A stretch of DNA of 64,000 bases from Lepidurus packardi (lineage: Eukaryota > Arthropoda > Branchiopoda > Notostraca > Triopsidae), in NCBI GenBank assembly GCA_023053545.1, contig JAKZAN010000186.1:1-64000 (forward strand), read 5' to 3'. Shown in pieces: positions 21,601-34,009 of the stretch. The translations under genes and the position numbers were made by a program. The notes beneath the pieces are model-generated. The model did not search any database and was not told where the DNA came from. It saw only the letters and a list, made by a program, of their open reading frames with translations. The number at the start of each line of letters is the position of its first letter. Position 1 is the first letter of the stretch.

Positions 21601-23608
21601 ATTCCTCAGAGATGAACCTCGTAAATAGCATGTTGAGGAGCCTGAAAAGCATATTCGAATAGATGAGGTTCTTAGTATAGGATTTTGATAAGAAGTCTGA
21701 TAGCTGTATTGCCGAAACAAGGCTCAGACGCTTATGGCAACACAATTGTTAAAGGAATTAGAAGTCAAATATGTTGATCACATAGCTTGAGCCCTCGGCC
21801 ACTTGGAGCTGCTTCATGAAAGGTTAGACAATAAGATCGACAGGGATACTCGGGAATTTTCGGAACACATTTACAAAAGATAACAACACTAGCTCTCTTA
21901 TTTCAGACTACTCGTGATTTTCTAAGAGATGGAATATCATCTTCTTGTAGAGGATTGGAGCGAGCCTGTTTTTGGTCTAAGCCATACTCTACAGCAAGTC
22001 GAAGAGCCCCACCAGAGAATGGATACGTAGAATACGTGACTAATTCCTGCTTCCTTTTTTTAGGAGATCAATGAGGTTGCTTTCCATTTAATCTTCGTGG
22101 AAGTTTCCAGAAAACCATTTCCAGAGCTCGCAAAGAAACTCTACACTGTGACATTTGGCATCAAGGTTGGGGTTGGAACTTATGAGCCCAGTATTACTCT
22201 CTCCGTTCTGAGTGTTGTTTCCTTAATTAGTCGTATGGCTAGTGAGAATATTTTCGCATGTTTTGAACCATGAGCGAATAATTCCTGATACCCTCAATTA
22301 TTCAAAGCATTCTGCATTATCGCACAATTTTTTGATAAGTAGAAGCATGACCTTGAGGTATTCCGAGTCATTGGGAATGGCCTTTTTGAAATAAATCATA
22401 AAGAATTACGCGGTACGTCCTTTACTTATTTGCCATATGCACTCGGCAAGCTCAGCCATATTTTAGGGGTGTCTTCTTGAACTGAGATACATCGTTTCGA
22501 AAGTGATATTCTCTCTACAAAGATACCGATACAGCCCATCGTATTCAGATCGCATATGATAACGCTTGATTATGTCTGTCAGGAAAGAGAGAGTCACCCG
22601 GGAAACGGTTTGGGATTTGGATATACAACCAGCACGGGTGACTTGAAGTACGAACTCAATGCTCTTTTCCTTTTCTTCTACATTATTATTTTCTGTATGG
22701 ATTAAGGAAATGAGAAGTTCTAGGCACCTATGTATTTCCTTGATAAATCCAGTTACTTCTTCGAAAGACCCCTTGACTCCTTTGACGAGAATATGTGCGA
22801 AGAACTTGGCGTTATCACTTAATAATGCCACAGTCTGTTTGGGTGCAGTACCGATGTGCTTTCCAATGCAGATCATGAAGAATTCTAGCAGGTTCTCAGC
22901 AGAGCCTGGATCCTTATCAATATTGACTTTGTTAATGTCAATAGCTTTATCGTTGCTAGACTCGGGACTGTTTTTTTTTTGACGTACAGATACAACGTCA
23001 TTTAACACAGTGTTTGCAGAAAGAGAATTATGAATGCTGTTGGAGTTGATGGTATTCAGTCCTCCCGACTTTGGGATTTTAGGTAGAATGGGAGGAGAAG
23101 TTTTGCGTAAGAGATCATAAAGGAAACGGATGAGAGTTTCGAAACTGCCAGCGAGTATCTATTTATGGGTTTGGGGGTCAAGGTTATATCCGATTCTAGT
23201 AAGACCAGTTGCTAATAGGCCCCAGTTGTGTGCCTTTGCAGAACTCGTGCTGGATTGCTTTAGTGGAGGGAGTCCAGCTAAAACGCTGTTTACAGTTACT
23301 ATATCGATATCCTGGCCAACAAAAGGATCTGTGCTGTTTTTCTCGATAGGTATGAGAGGGGTTTAAGGGGAGGAAGACAATGGACTTTTTTATGCGTTAT
23401 CATGAGTATTTTAGCGTTATGAAATGATGCTCTAGAGGAGTTGGTATACTTTGGTAGCATTCATGAATTGTTATGCAGTTTGTGGGTCGAGGGAGAAATT
23501 AGAGGAAGATTTGAGGGATTGGCCCGCTGACGAGTGGACAGTTTTATGGTGAGCTAGCCATTTGTAAAGATCTATTGGCAGCTCGTATTTGTTTTTCTAT
23601 TTGTGCAT
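18654..23608 (-). CDS. Large helical-repeat/coiled-coil protein, possibly cytoskeletal
   Basis: This is the longest gene in the window: 1,636 residues, one 44-nt intron (18728-18771) just before the stop, and an otherwise unbroken frame of nearly 5 kb. The N-terminal 230 residues contain two similar helical segments each with a Leu-Asp-Pro-Gln-Thr motif (NFSLDPQTAEQFMNATKVY and IGYNLDPQTHKEILAGSFET), perhaps calponin-homology-like. Residues about 230-800 are alpha-helical and HEAT/armadillo-like. Residues about 1180-1440 form a Glu/Lys/Gln coiled coil. Near the C-terminus is a compact acidic module (MMSVKESVQEFKAMVREKEV then LGEEEFFELLVRLAV). The architecture suggests a basal-body or axoneme component, which is inference only. 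The ATG at 23608 is the first in frame. Confidence 0.8.
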
Positions 23609-24171
23609 GAAGACTAAAGCTACAAAAGTATAGAGAAGGGTTTATAATAAGAGTATCATAAAGCTTGCTACGACAATTTATGAGTGAATTGATATTGAAG
23701 TTTGACGGTGGATTTCATTAGTCTTCATTGACTATGATGTTGGCTGATAAGTGGGAATAGGCATGACAAGACAATTAACAAAAGCATAGTGAACTCTTCC
23801 ACGAAAAAATATAGTAAGATTAATGCAGAAAATGAAGAGTATTCCTGTTTAAAAATAATACAATAAACTACCCAGAATAAGGCAAGCAAACTTGGTTTCG
23901 TTATTAGAAAAACATTAAACCGACAAGCAACATCTGTTTTTCAACCCTACCCATGACCCTATCCATTTCCATTCTGTCGATTAGAACATCTTTCAGCATC
24001 TCTCTTCAGAGGTCTTAACAAAATGTATAACATCAGTCCTATCCACAAATATTACTTCCGAAAATACACTAACTACCCAGTACAATTCTTTTTCCCATCT
24101 CTCAACACTAAATACAAAACCATATTATACCGACTTTCTTCATCTCATTCATCATTATCACCCTCATAATC
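23609..24171. other. Divergent promoter region
   Basis: 563 nt between two divergently transcribed genes. The middle is AT-rich and the part before 24172 is pyrimidine-rich, like other 5' flanks in this window. No gene or recognisable motif was found. Confidence 0.6.
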
Positions 24172-26256
24172 ATGCTCGAACCACCCAAAAAGAAAGCCAA
24201 TCGACTGTTAGCTATCTTTATTCTGGCCACGGCAGGCATATCACTCGTCGTCTGCATCGTTGCAGTCTTTCTGCAGGGTGTCAATAACCGTCTATTCAAG
24301 TCCATGGCCCTTAACTCCGATTATGAGTCTGGTATAGCTGACACAATTTCCTGCCATCCCTACTATATCGTCAAATACAAAAATCACCCTGTGTTCCTTA
24401 CGCTAGCAAGTGCTTTAATACTGGTTTCTATCTTTATGGATCTTATTTCTATACCTTTCCTGATTACCCTGTACCGCAAGTCTGTGAATGACGAACAATA
24501 GGCTCCTAGGATATTTTGTGGCATCAGATACAGAACAATCAAGATAACCTTGGCGTGTGTACTGGGTGTAGCTCTGCTTGGAGTCATGGTATTCGCAGGC
24601 CACCTAATATCATTCTACTTAGATTTTGCAGATGATAAATGTACTTCGAACTCGATATCGAAGTATAGATCAGGGATGATGCTGGTGATAATTATCGGTG
24701 GATGCGCAGTAATCTTCAGTCTGATCGCCTACATCCTGGTATACTTTTTATCGTACCCGAATGAGTAAGAACCGAACAATGAGGAAAACAAACACAGAAA
24801 TAACGAAGATAAGTATCTAGGGACGCAATAGCCTCTGGGCTCCAAAGAGTACGATGAATCTTACAAAGACCCCAAAACCAAGAACTATGACACAAAAAAC
24901 AACAACACTAATAGTACCAACCACTACACTCGGAAACCTACCAACCACAACTATCAGAACACTTCAGCAGCTAACAATCCCAGTAAAACAGTAAGCAAGA
25001 ATACCCCCTACGATGATACCAATAAGAACAAAAAAACAACTAGCCAGACGCCCAATGACTACCCCATAAAAAATAATAACAATAATTATAACAATAATAA
25101 TGCCTACGGAACTAGCAATCCAACTAACGCCCCCAACACTAACAACAATCCCCAGAATACTACTAACCCTATCAACAACACAAATCCTAAAGACACTAGG
25201 AACGAACCCAGCAGCACCCCTCAGCCTTATAACAATCCTTACTACGACCCCTAAGAACAGAGTCCCGAGAACCCCTCCAAGCCGACATCTACCAGCAACT
25301 ATAACTCTTATAAAAAGCCTTCCAAACGCCCACCTAAACCTCAACCTCCTCTCAATGAGACCGAATACGAACTGATCGGGGATGTCGTAAAAATCAAAGA
25401 TTTTGATGACACAAATCCTGATTATATTGTATCAGGCATTGAGCCGATCCATGCCCTCATCGGGTTGACTGACCCCAAACAAGTCGAATACGAACTGAAA
25501 CGTAACCCTGCTAGTAATGAGCAGAAAGTTTAAAAGGAGCCTCTATTCGAAATAATTACTCCCTAGACACTGAAAAAAGAGGAGGCCAACAATAAGGGTG
25601 ATAGAAAGAAAACAGTAAAGACATACCCGAAACTAGAATCTTCTATTAAAGCACTACAGAGTGTGAGGCCAGACGCCCAAGGTACCTAAAGCTACAGCAA
25701 TCCATACACGGTCAACCCTCCTCAGAACACTAACTTGAACGGCAGCAACTATAACTCACGCAACACCAACCCCAGCAGTACAAATCGCAAACCCACAGAC
25801 CACTTGAAGCTGTAATCTCGCATCCTGGAGGAATAATACTCTAGCAATCTGAATGAGTAAGGAGAATATGCGCCGCATACTGAGCAACAACAAACTAGTA
25901 GATTGAATCTACCTCAGAATGGCTATTCTCCAGATATTTATAACAGCAATAATATCTCACCAAGGGAAGAAGCATAGAATTCAGGAAGGCCGGAGGGGTT
26001 CCTGCAACCAGGTTATATTCAGCCCGAACCTGATTCTGTATTCAACCGGCTGCATGAGGGTTTCGAAGACGACCCTTCAAACTACAACAATAACACCCTG
26101 AACACAAACAACCACAACCCGACAACGAATGTACAGAACAATACGAACTTGGGAAACATAAACAACAGCGAAAATGGTTCAAGTTATGTTGTGAAGAGAA
26201 AGAACAAGATGAACATGCTGCAGCAGATCAAATTCTACGAACGCAAAGTGATCTGA
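24172..26256 (+). CDS. Four-TM membrane protein with long Asn-rich tail
   Basis: An intronless 694-residue protein. Four membrane segments lie in the first 200 residues (LLAIFILATAGISLVVCIVA; TLASALILVSIFMDLISIPF; LACVLGVALLGVMVFAGHL; GMMLVIIIGGCAVIFSLIAY). The loop between TM3 and TM4 has a single Cys (DDKCTSN), so the Cys-Cys-Gly signature of true tetraspanins is absent. The remaining about 490 residues are a cytosolic tail dominated by Asn, Thr, Pro and Tyr, broken by one more conserved-looking island (ETEYELIGDVVKIKDFDDTN) and ending in a basic stretch. No family is assigned. The Asn-rich tail looks prion-like in composition. Confidence 0.8.
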
Positions 26257-26500
26257 GGGATGCAATGGGACAGGCATGCCTCGACGAATACATATGATTT
26301 GGAATGAGGATGAAGTAGGTAATAGGGTCCTCATACTGTGCAATTACAGATACAAACTATATGTTCCTCTTTCTCTAATGAAGCCTGAGACACCACTTAT
26401 GTGCCCATTCAAATATATCCTATTCAAATATATCTTTAAATTACGAGAGATAATCATATTCAATTATTAATTAAATATCCTAGTCGGGCACCCAAACACC

Positions 26501-27898
26501 ATGGACAATAAGAAAAACGTCGTCTACTACTACGACGACATGATTGGCACTTTCAATTACAGTGCAGGACACCCTATGAAACCATTCCGGGTCGCCATGA
26601 CCGACGAACTTATCCGCAAATATTAACTCTATCCTAAAATGGATATCATAGTAATCATTCACATAACACCTTTAATACCCTACAGGACAAAGCCACAGCC
26701 AAACTATACGAAAAGGAGGCTAATGAAGCAGTACTCACAACTTTCCACAGTGATTAATACGTTGATCTCATAAAAAATCTCACTCCTGAAAACAAATCCC
26801 AGCACGAGGATCAGCTCTATCGCTTCAACTTCCGCGAAGACTGTCCAGTCATGGAGAGATTGTATGACTATTGCCACACTTATGCCACTGGATCATGCGG
26901 TACTCCTCTTATATCTCTATAACAAAACGTGTTCAATGATTCACGTTTTTATAGTGGTAGCTTCGTTGCTCGCTGAAGGAAAATATCAATACGGTATCAA
27001 CTGGTCAGGAGGACTGCATCATGCGAAGCAATCTGAGGCGTCTGGCTTCTGCTATATCAACGATTGCGTCTTAGCCATTTTGGAGTTACTGAAGGTGTAC
27101 CAAAGAGTGCTCTACATTGATATCGATATCCACCACGGAGATGGAGTTTAGGAGGCATTCTACCTCACCGATCGCGTCATGACCTGCTCTTTTCATAAGT
27201 TTAAAGACTACTTCCCAGGCACTGGGCATATCGATGATATCGGAAAAGACGCTGGGCAGTATCATGCTGTGAATTTCCCCCTTGATGAGGGTCTCGATGA
27301 CGAGTCCTTCATCTACATCTTCAAACCTGTGATCAGTAAGATTATAGAAAACTTCAGACCTGAAGCTATACTTTTACAAGGAGGAGCAGATAGTCTCTCA
27401 GGAGACAGACTAGGCTGTTTTAATCTTTCGGTCAAAGGTCATGGCGAAGCTGCACGTTTCGTGAAGAGTTTTGGTATCCCAACTCTTTTAGTCGGTGGAG
27501 GGGGATACACCCTACGTAATGTACCCCGTTGTTGGACCTACGAAACCTCCGTAATCCTGGGAGAATAACTAGCGAATGAGATGCCTGATAATGAGTATAA
27601 AGTATACTTCGCCCCAGATTACAAACTCCACCTACCAATCAGCAATATGGAGAACCAAAACTCGCGAGTTTACCTAGACAAGACTATTCAACAAATCACA
27701 GATAACCTTAACAAGTTGGTAAACAGGCCAGGAGTACAGATAAATGTGAACCAAAGCAATGTAAAGCTAACGTGTTTATGGTTGTTGGTTTAATTTATAT
27801 AGGTGATCTACAAACAGCCGATAAGCGAGATACTTTCAGAGCGGAGAGACCTTTGGGTGGAGGAGAACATTAACAAGAACACAGACACTAACAACTGA
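26501..27898 (+). CDS. Class I histone deacetylase (RPD3/HDAC1-3 type)
   Basis: Four exons with introns 26651-26685, 26900-26954 and 27761-27802 give 421 residues. The catalytic domain fills residues 5-370 and keeps the class I blocks: [10 protein letters not shown] near the start, [19 protein letters not shown] (tandem His), [11 protein letters not shown] (zinc ligands), [29 protein letters not shown] and [19 protein letters not shown] (catalytic Tyr loop). Two reassigned codons fall on Glu positions: the TAA in the HSDEY motif (26755-26757) and the TAG after HHGDGV. It deacetylates histone tails in corepressor complexes. RBBP4, a usual partner, is encoded 3.3 kb downstream. The C-terminal tail is short. 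Confidence 0.97.
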
Positions 27899-28242
27899 CA
27901 AGACTAGATCAATTAGTAAACTTTAGAGCAGAGCCACTTGGAATAAGGGGTAGAAATGGATGGATCATGTATATTTACTGATGGCTGCAAGTTTTAGTAA
28001 GCATTTAGCGTAGATAGGATGGATTAGCATTGGGTTCATTGATTGTGTGATTTAAAGGCTGGCATCTATATATATTGAATCGCATACATCTTAGTGAGAT
28101 ATTTTATTTCAATTTAAACCAACCACATTATCATCCCACCCATTCTCCAAATACGAACTATGTTTATATATCGCACTCACTACTTCTTCAGCGAAGAAAA
28201 ATACGCTCATACAATACCAAATAAATGAAAAATACATCGTTA
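27899..28242. other. Intergenic spacer
   Basis: A 344-nt AT-rich gap between the HDAC 3' end and the next ATG on the same strand. I see nothing in it. Confidence 0.6.
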
Positions 28243-29370
28243 ATGTTCCCTCCTCTTCAACCCACACTCTTCCGTGCACGCTCCCCCTATTACATCCAAA
28301 CAGCTAAAGGCACTATCTAGATCTCCAAAGGCATGTATCTCAGTCTCCTACGTCGCCGCACACTCCCATCCAGCCATAACTACTCCTCCCCTTCCAACAA
28401 TGAAACCAAAAGGAAACTTACAGGCATCTCACATTACAATAACTATCACTCTTCTATCCTTCATGCTAATACCGACTCCCGCAGGATACTGTCTGACGAT
28501 ATCAAAACCACATCTCGCATGTGTTCTGGTAATACTGTGAATGCAGTTGTTGCAAGGAAATTAATTTCTAAAGCCAGAACTGCCAAGAAAGGTAGCAGGA
28601 GAATGATGATGCTCTCCGTCGGAGGCTCTCCAGGCCTTTGTAATTAGAACAATTACTATGGTAGTGTCAATGGAGGAGGGTAATTGAAGAAGGATGTATA
28701 AGGGTGTTTGAAGAGCGAGAAAATGGATAGTAAGAAACAGGAAAGGTATTAAAATGAGAACGTGGACCCGAACGTAGTAACACTGTATAAAGGAGAAAAG
28801 GCGAGCATGTTCAAGCTGTACGAAGACTGCAGCTTATTTCCTGTGGAAATCGAACAGTTCAATGTAAGAAATCATAGAGTGTTTAGTTTTGAGATGGATT
28901 TTAGTGGAGATTGAAGAGAGTATTGTTGTGCCAATATTTGGGGGATAGGAGGACAAAGAATAGGAAAAGTATAAATATTCCGTTGATCTTCGAGCTCCTA
29001 TTTGATTAATTATGAGCGAATATAGTTTTTAGGATGCGACTACCTTTTATCCGGATAAAACCACCAAGGACTCCTCCTTTGCAGTCTCGCCTTGGTTTTA
29101 TTTTTAATATTTATTACATAACTACAAATATATCTAGTTCTAGCTATCCCATTTCTCTATTTTCTCCTTCCATCGATCCCGCCTTTCCATATTAAACAAC
29201 TATGATTTCCTGTTGATCTTTAGATACCCATCGACTTCGATAACGACGCTGAGTCCGACGACGAGTAAATCCGCAAGAGCCTTAACAATGTCATGATGTC
29301 CCTGACTCTAGCCATATTCGACCAGAGAACCGCCCCTACTACTACAGGCATCCTTATTTTAAAGTAATGA
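28243..29370 (+). CDS. Basic-to-acidic protein of unknown function
   Basis: Three exons (28243-28863, 29033-29083, 29224-29370; introns 169 and 140 nt) give 272 residues. The N-terminal 200 residues are basic and Ser/Asn-rich (ARKLISKARTAKKGSRRMMM). The C-terminus contains LYKGEKASMFKLYEDCSLFP, the mini-exon 2 (DATTFYPDKTTKDSSFA) and an acidic segment (PIDFDNDAESDDEEIRKSL) followed by a hydrophobic helix. The acidic part faintly recalls the start of a VEFS box (SUZ12-type), but the match is too weak to assign. All splice sites are GT-AG and keep frame. The small exon is the least certain part. Confidence 0.6.
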
Positions 29371-29549
29371 TAATTTTGTGTTGAGTACGAGTTACTATAA
29401 CGGAGTTAGTTTATCTTGAGTGATGGTGCCCTCAGGCTAATTAGTGCAGGAGGTTTGAGGTGAGATTTTCCCCTTTTTATTAGTTGTTTTCCTCTTTTCC
29501 CAGAATGGTTTGATGTCTACCCAAGCCAAATACTCCACATTAACTACCG

Positions 29550-31052
29550 ATGCAGGTACAAATGGGTGTCTCACGGGACCACATCAGCACTCAAATTAAC
29601 AATAATACATTTAATACACTCAAAATATATAAGAATTGCACCTCCCACCATCCTAACTTATCGCCGCCATTACCCTTACATTGCCACATGCTATCAAAGA
29701 AGAAGTAAAAGACATCTGGATAACTCATTTGCGAACTCTTCCAGCTCTCACGCCCTGAAACTATCTACCAGGATTATAGTTGTACCTGTTTGAGCACCGT
29801 CAATTTCTTCGGTAGGCTGTACATTGGCTAAGACCACTTCTGCTTCAACTCCAACATGTTTGGATTTACCAAAAGATTTACAATTCCGATTTCTGCTGTC
29901 ATCAAGTTATAGCTCAAAAATGGCAGTGCCATCACGGGAGCATATACTCCACAGTCTCCCGGCAGTACCAACACATCCTTCAACAGCACGGACGCAGCTA
30001 CTTCCACAGAATAGAAGACATTCTACTTCTCTAGCTTTGTACATCCCAACAATGTCTTTAAATTGATGTATGGACTTTGGAAAGGCGAGCAAATATAGGC
30101 AAAAATCTTGAACTCTGGAGATGATGAACCTCCTGCTCCAAATGAGTAGAAATCTTCTCTTTCGACTCCTTTGCTAGATCACTCTAAGGTCGAAGCGAGC
30201 TTCTTTGAACCAGGTTCTCCGAGTAATGACGAAAGAGTCCATGTGGCTTCTTTCGTGTTTCCTTGCACTGCCCAACAATACTATGATTTCTTCTTAGCAG
30301 ACAAAGCCACCCTCTTTGGAGTGAAACAGCGCTATGAAAACTCACAGGCCGAGCAGATACAGGTCACATAGTGGAAAAAAAATGAAGAAGTTGGAGGACA
30401 GGAAGTGAGAGAAATCAGGGCTGTACTTAAAGTAGAAGGTGTTCCCTTTGTTTCAAGGGCCAAAATGCACCAAATCCAGACTCTTCGAAGAGAGTCCAAT
30501 GGTGATTTTGATATGGGGATTGTCACACAAATGTTCGACGTGCCGTATGCCAACTATTTCACATGTCAGTAAAGTCTAACCATAAAGGCATTGGACGAAA
30601 AGCGATGTAGTATGAAAATAGAGGCATGGATAGCTTTTAACAAAGCCACTATGATGAAGAATAAGATCCGAGATCGTACTTTCAAAGATCTGAAGACTGA
30701 GTATGAGGCCTGGATCAAGGCGATAATGGATATACTCTAAAAGAACAAAAGTAGCAGCTCAGGAAGTAGAAGCCGTTTACCTTCATCATCTAGTATGGTT
30801 GGGAATGGTAAAGTCTCAATGAACAATGAGAGTGAGGGTGGTATGGACGTGACTGTGGAATATGAGAAGCTGGAGTCGCCGATGGATTTGACGAAGGGTG
30901 GAAATAGTGAGATCAAAATGTAAGAATCAGAGGAATAGCGTGAAGGTTTAGTTGAAAGAAGAATGGTAAAACTATAGAAAAAAGTGAATGTGGTCTTAGT
31001 CATGGTGGGAGTTCTCGTGTTGCTAAATCTGGTGATTATTGTATGCAAGTGA
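29550..31052 (+). CDS. GRAM + VASt domain membrane-anchored lipid-transfer-like protein
   Basis: An intronless 500-residue protein. A GRAM domain lies at about residues 65-180 (ETIYQDYSCTCLSTVNFFGR, then LYIGEDHFCFNSNMFGF; the Glu is a TAA codon). A VASt/StART-like domain follows at about 210-400 (FPCTAQQYYDFFLADKATLF; VPFVSRAKMHQIQTLRRES). The C-terminus is a linker and a single membrane anchor (NVVLVMVGVLVLLNLVIIVCK). This order matches the Lam/Ysp and GRAMD1 family, which moves sterol between ER and plasma membrane at contact sites. Sterol as the substrate is inferred from the family, and ciliates often use tetrahymanol or dietary sterols. The ATG at 29562 is an alternative start in the same frame. 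Confidence 0.87.
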
Positions 31053-31207
31053 AGTGGAAAAACAGCATCTACATCTATAACATGCATGCTATAGTCAATA
31101 TTTAAATTGTTAAACAAAAAAGAGCCACCAAACCTACCAAATTTTACCCACACATACACTTCACATACAAATTTTACTAACGCAATCAAATCGTCCAATC
31201 CAGTCAA

Positions 31208-32553
31208 ATGCAAGATTCTTTAGTCCCCTTCGCGGAAGAGTATGTCCCTCAGAATATCAATGAGTAGTACAAAATATGGAAAAAACATGTTCCTTTCCTC
31301 TATTCAATCATGCAAACCCATGAGCTTTCCACTAACACAAATACTTTCCAGTGGATCCAGACCCCCACACTTCCCGACTAGCCACTTCTCCGACGCTGTC
31401 TCATCGCTACTAACTCTACAGACAAAACCAATAATTCTCTGATTATCGCACGCATTTATCTACCTTCGCCTCACACCAAATGCAATATGAGTGAGTATAA
31501 AATTGACTCATAACTTCGACCCGGCGAATTCGGACTCACTAAAGTCGATATCGAAAGAAGTATCCCGCAGCCATCTTAAGTCCTCCGCGCTCGCATCAAC
31601 CCGAAAAGATCCAATATTATCGCCAGTAAATGTGATGGATAGGGTTTTTCAGGGAACTAAGTGTTAATCATGGATTTGACTTCTGGGTCAGACGATTACT
31701 AGAATAGTAATAATGATCCCAAAAAATAACCTGAACAATCTGAGAGAAGCCAGCCTCTTTTGAGACTAGAAGGCCACACTTCAGATGGCTATGGTTTAGA
31801 CTGGTGTCCTCTGCGATAGAATTATCTACTATCAGGATCGTCGGACCGCAAGATATGTCTTTGGGATTTATAAGGCCCGAGCGAGGACAACTAATCCAAA
31901 GGCATAAAACCTATTCAGTAATATCAGTTTCATAGCCAAGGAGTGGAAGATGTAAATTGGAATAAGCATAACCCTGACGTATTCGCGAGTTGTGGACAAG
32001 ATCGCCTGATTGCCATGTAAAATCCAATGACCTTCATCAACTCCTTCGTTGCATTCATTATCACTAATGCATTATTAGATGGGATTTACGCGAGAAGAAG
32101 AAAAAGCCAGAGATCCAAAAAACAGCACATTCAGGAGATGTGTACTCTCTTGATTTCAGTCCACATTCAGAAATGCTTCTAGTTTCGGGGGGTGAGGACG
32201 CCGAAGTTGGACTTTGGGATTTACGCAATCTTGGGAAACGAGTCCATACCCTGTCTGGGCACAACCAACCAGTATACAAAGTGCAGTGGTCTCCCTCTCA
32301 CAGGACACTGTTGGCCTCAGGTTCTGCAGACCGTAGGGTGATTGTTTGGGACATCGCAAAGGTCGGGGAGGTGAACGAACACTCGTAGCCAGGAGAATTA
32401 GTCTTCATTCATGCGGGACACCGGACAAGAGTGACTGACTTGGATTGGGGTGAGTGTGGCGGGTAAGGTATGATGATGGGTTCGGGATAGGAAAGCAATA
32501 GTATGGAAGTTTGGAGAATGACAGAAGGAATAGGTGAGGAGTACGAAGGGTGA
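31208..32553 (+). CDS. RBBP4/RbAp48/MSI1 WD40 histone chaperone
   Basis: 427 residues, one 62-nt intron (32017-32078) that splits the codon for Ile in a repeat ending IWDLRE. The N-terminal histone-H4-binding helix is well conserved: INE[TAG]YKIWKKHVPFLY, where the family has INEEYKIWKK. Seven WD repeats follow, among them EGHTSDGYGLDWCPL, KICLWDL, HSQGVEDVNWN, VGLWDLRNLGKRVHTLSGH and ASGSADRRVIVWDIAKVGE, and the family-typical ELVFIHAGH. RBBP4-type proteins are shared subunits of CAF-1, HAT1, NuRD/Sin3 deacetylase and PRC2 complexes. Five in-frame stop-like codons align with Glu in relatives. Co-location with HDAC and HP1 fits a chromatin role. Confidence 0.96.
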
Positions 32554-32885
32554 TTTAATTTAGTTGAAGTGTTTGAAGTTATGTTTGATTGTGATGATCG
32601 TGAAAATGTACTGCATTAGCTAGCTCGTTAGCAACAAAATAAGTTTGGGATTGTCTACCATTTGAATAGGTAGGATCCGAATATTTGATGCATATATTCT
32701 TTGCATATGAGCATACTCAAAATAGATATCGTTACCTTCATTCATATCATATTAAAGAATTCCTCTTCTGCTCGGATCCAATAAGAAATATCACTGCCAG
32801 CCAATACATCCCTCATATTTTCATTCTTAAAGCCTAAGCGATATCTCACAAATTTACATAATCATAATAGAATACACGCCTACAC
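32554..32885. other. Intergenic spacer
   Basis: 332 nt, AT-rich, between two same-strand genes. Nothing recognised. Confidence 0.6.
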
Positions 32886-33593
32886 ATGAACACTTAGACC
32901 ATCAAACTCAATCTCCACCATAACATTTCTTCTCTTCGCATCCCCGAAGTCCGATATGATATCCACCAGACTATTCTCTCCATCAAGGAAAATATCTAGA
33001 AGCGATATGGCTCTGATGTATCCTATATGCGTCTCTCACTTAAAGACCGAAAAGACAAGCTCATCACATCTATGGATGAAAACAATCGCACCCTTGCTTT
33101 CTATGGCGCCCAAAATGGATACACTATTCTCGTTACTGATCTCAATCCCAACTCTATTCATAAAGAGATCTAGGACCTAGCATCAATTTCGAAGTACACA
33201 ATATCCGAGGAAGATTATGATAAACTCCCCGAGAATGCCAGAAAATGGAGAAAACAGTATTTAGAAAGCATACAGCAGCAAAGTGCAGCCACAGGTAGCA
33301 GTCCGTCCGTAGACCAATAATATATGAAGGCCTTATCCTAAGGATTCAAGGCGGGAGAAAGGTGCAAGATAGTGACTGGAGCACGTGGAGAGATAAGATA
33401 TGTTGGAAAAGTGCCACAACTAGGAGTGGGATATTTCGTGGGCGTGAACTTAGATGAAAACGGAGGAAACTGCAATGGGACAGTTGCAGGATTCTACTAC
33501 TTCCACAGCTAGTAGAAAAGAGGTATTTTTTTGAGACCTGACATGGTGGAAGCAGGAGATTTCCCAGTGCTGGAGTAATCTGATGAAATTTGA
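32886..33593 (+). CDS. Tubulin-folding cofactor B (UBL + CAP-Gly)
   Basis: An intronless 235-residue protein, close to the usual TBCB length of about 240. An N-terminal ubiquitin-like domain (IKLNLHHNISSLRIPEVRYD; LAFYGAQNGYTILVTDLNP) is followed by the family linker (YTISEEDYDKLPENARKW) and a C-terminal CAP-Gly domain (AGERCKIVTGARGEIRYVGK; GYFVGVNLDENGGNCNGTVA), ending YYFHSEEKRGIFLRPDMVE. TBCB binds alpha-tubulin and, with TBCE, handles tubulin heterodimers. The protein-binding GKNDG motif of the CAP-Gly groove reads GNCNG here, so Lys and Asp are replaced. A 205-residue minus-strand frame over the 3' half is an antisense shadow. Confidence 0.92.
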
Positions 33594-34009
33594 TATCTCT
33601 AAAAATAATAATACATTTCTGAATACTCGAAGCTCGACCAATGATGATATAATTTGAGGGTATTATATGTATGCCGTGCGAGGGTGCTTCAGCCTTTTTA
33701 AATCGTGTGTGATATTTTGAAGCATAGTTGTTGGGCATAACGCCCAGCATAGAAAAACACCATAGAAGTAGATGTTGGGAGAGATAGCATACAGTCAGAC
33801 ACCAGTAAGACTCAAAGAGGAAAGCATGCCTCGCTGATTCAACGTGAAATATAATATTACAAATTAGAATGGAGGTCTGTGAACGCAGCCACCCTACTTT
33901 TATAATGCAGCCTATTATAAAATAACTCAGGCATCTCGAATTATAGAGCGTGTTCATAATCAAATATCACAGCTTTGTAGCAAAATAACAGTATCGATAG
34001 ATACCCAAT
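33594..34009. other. Intergenic spacer
   Basis: 416 AT-rich nt upstream of the SSRP1-like gene. I searched it for an exon encoding the missing SSRP1 N-terminal domain and saw none on this strand. Confidence 0.6.

Noticed and set aside
28864-29370. SUZ12 VEFS box at the C-terminus of the acidic unknown
   Set aside because: Only an acidic stretch and a preceding FYPD resemble it. The diagnostic VEFS residues are not present.
33346-33963. 205-residue minus-strand open frame
   Set aside because: It is antisense to the tubulin cofactor B gene. Its Cys/His/Ile/Leu-rich text is typical of a reverse-complement shadow.
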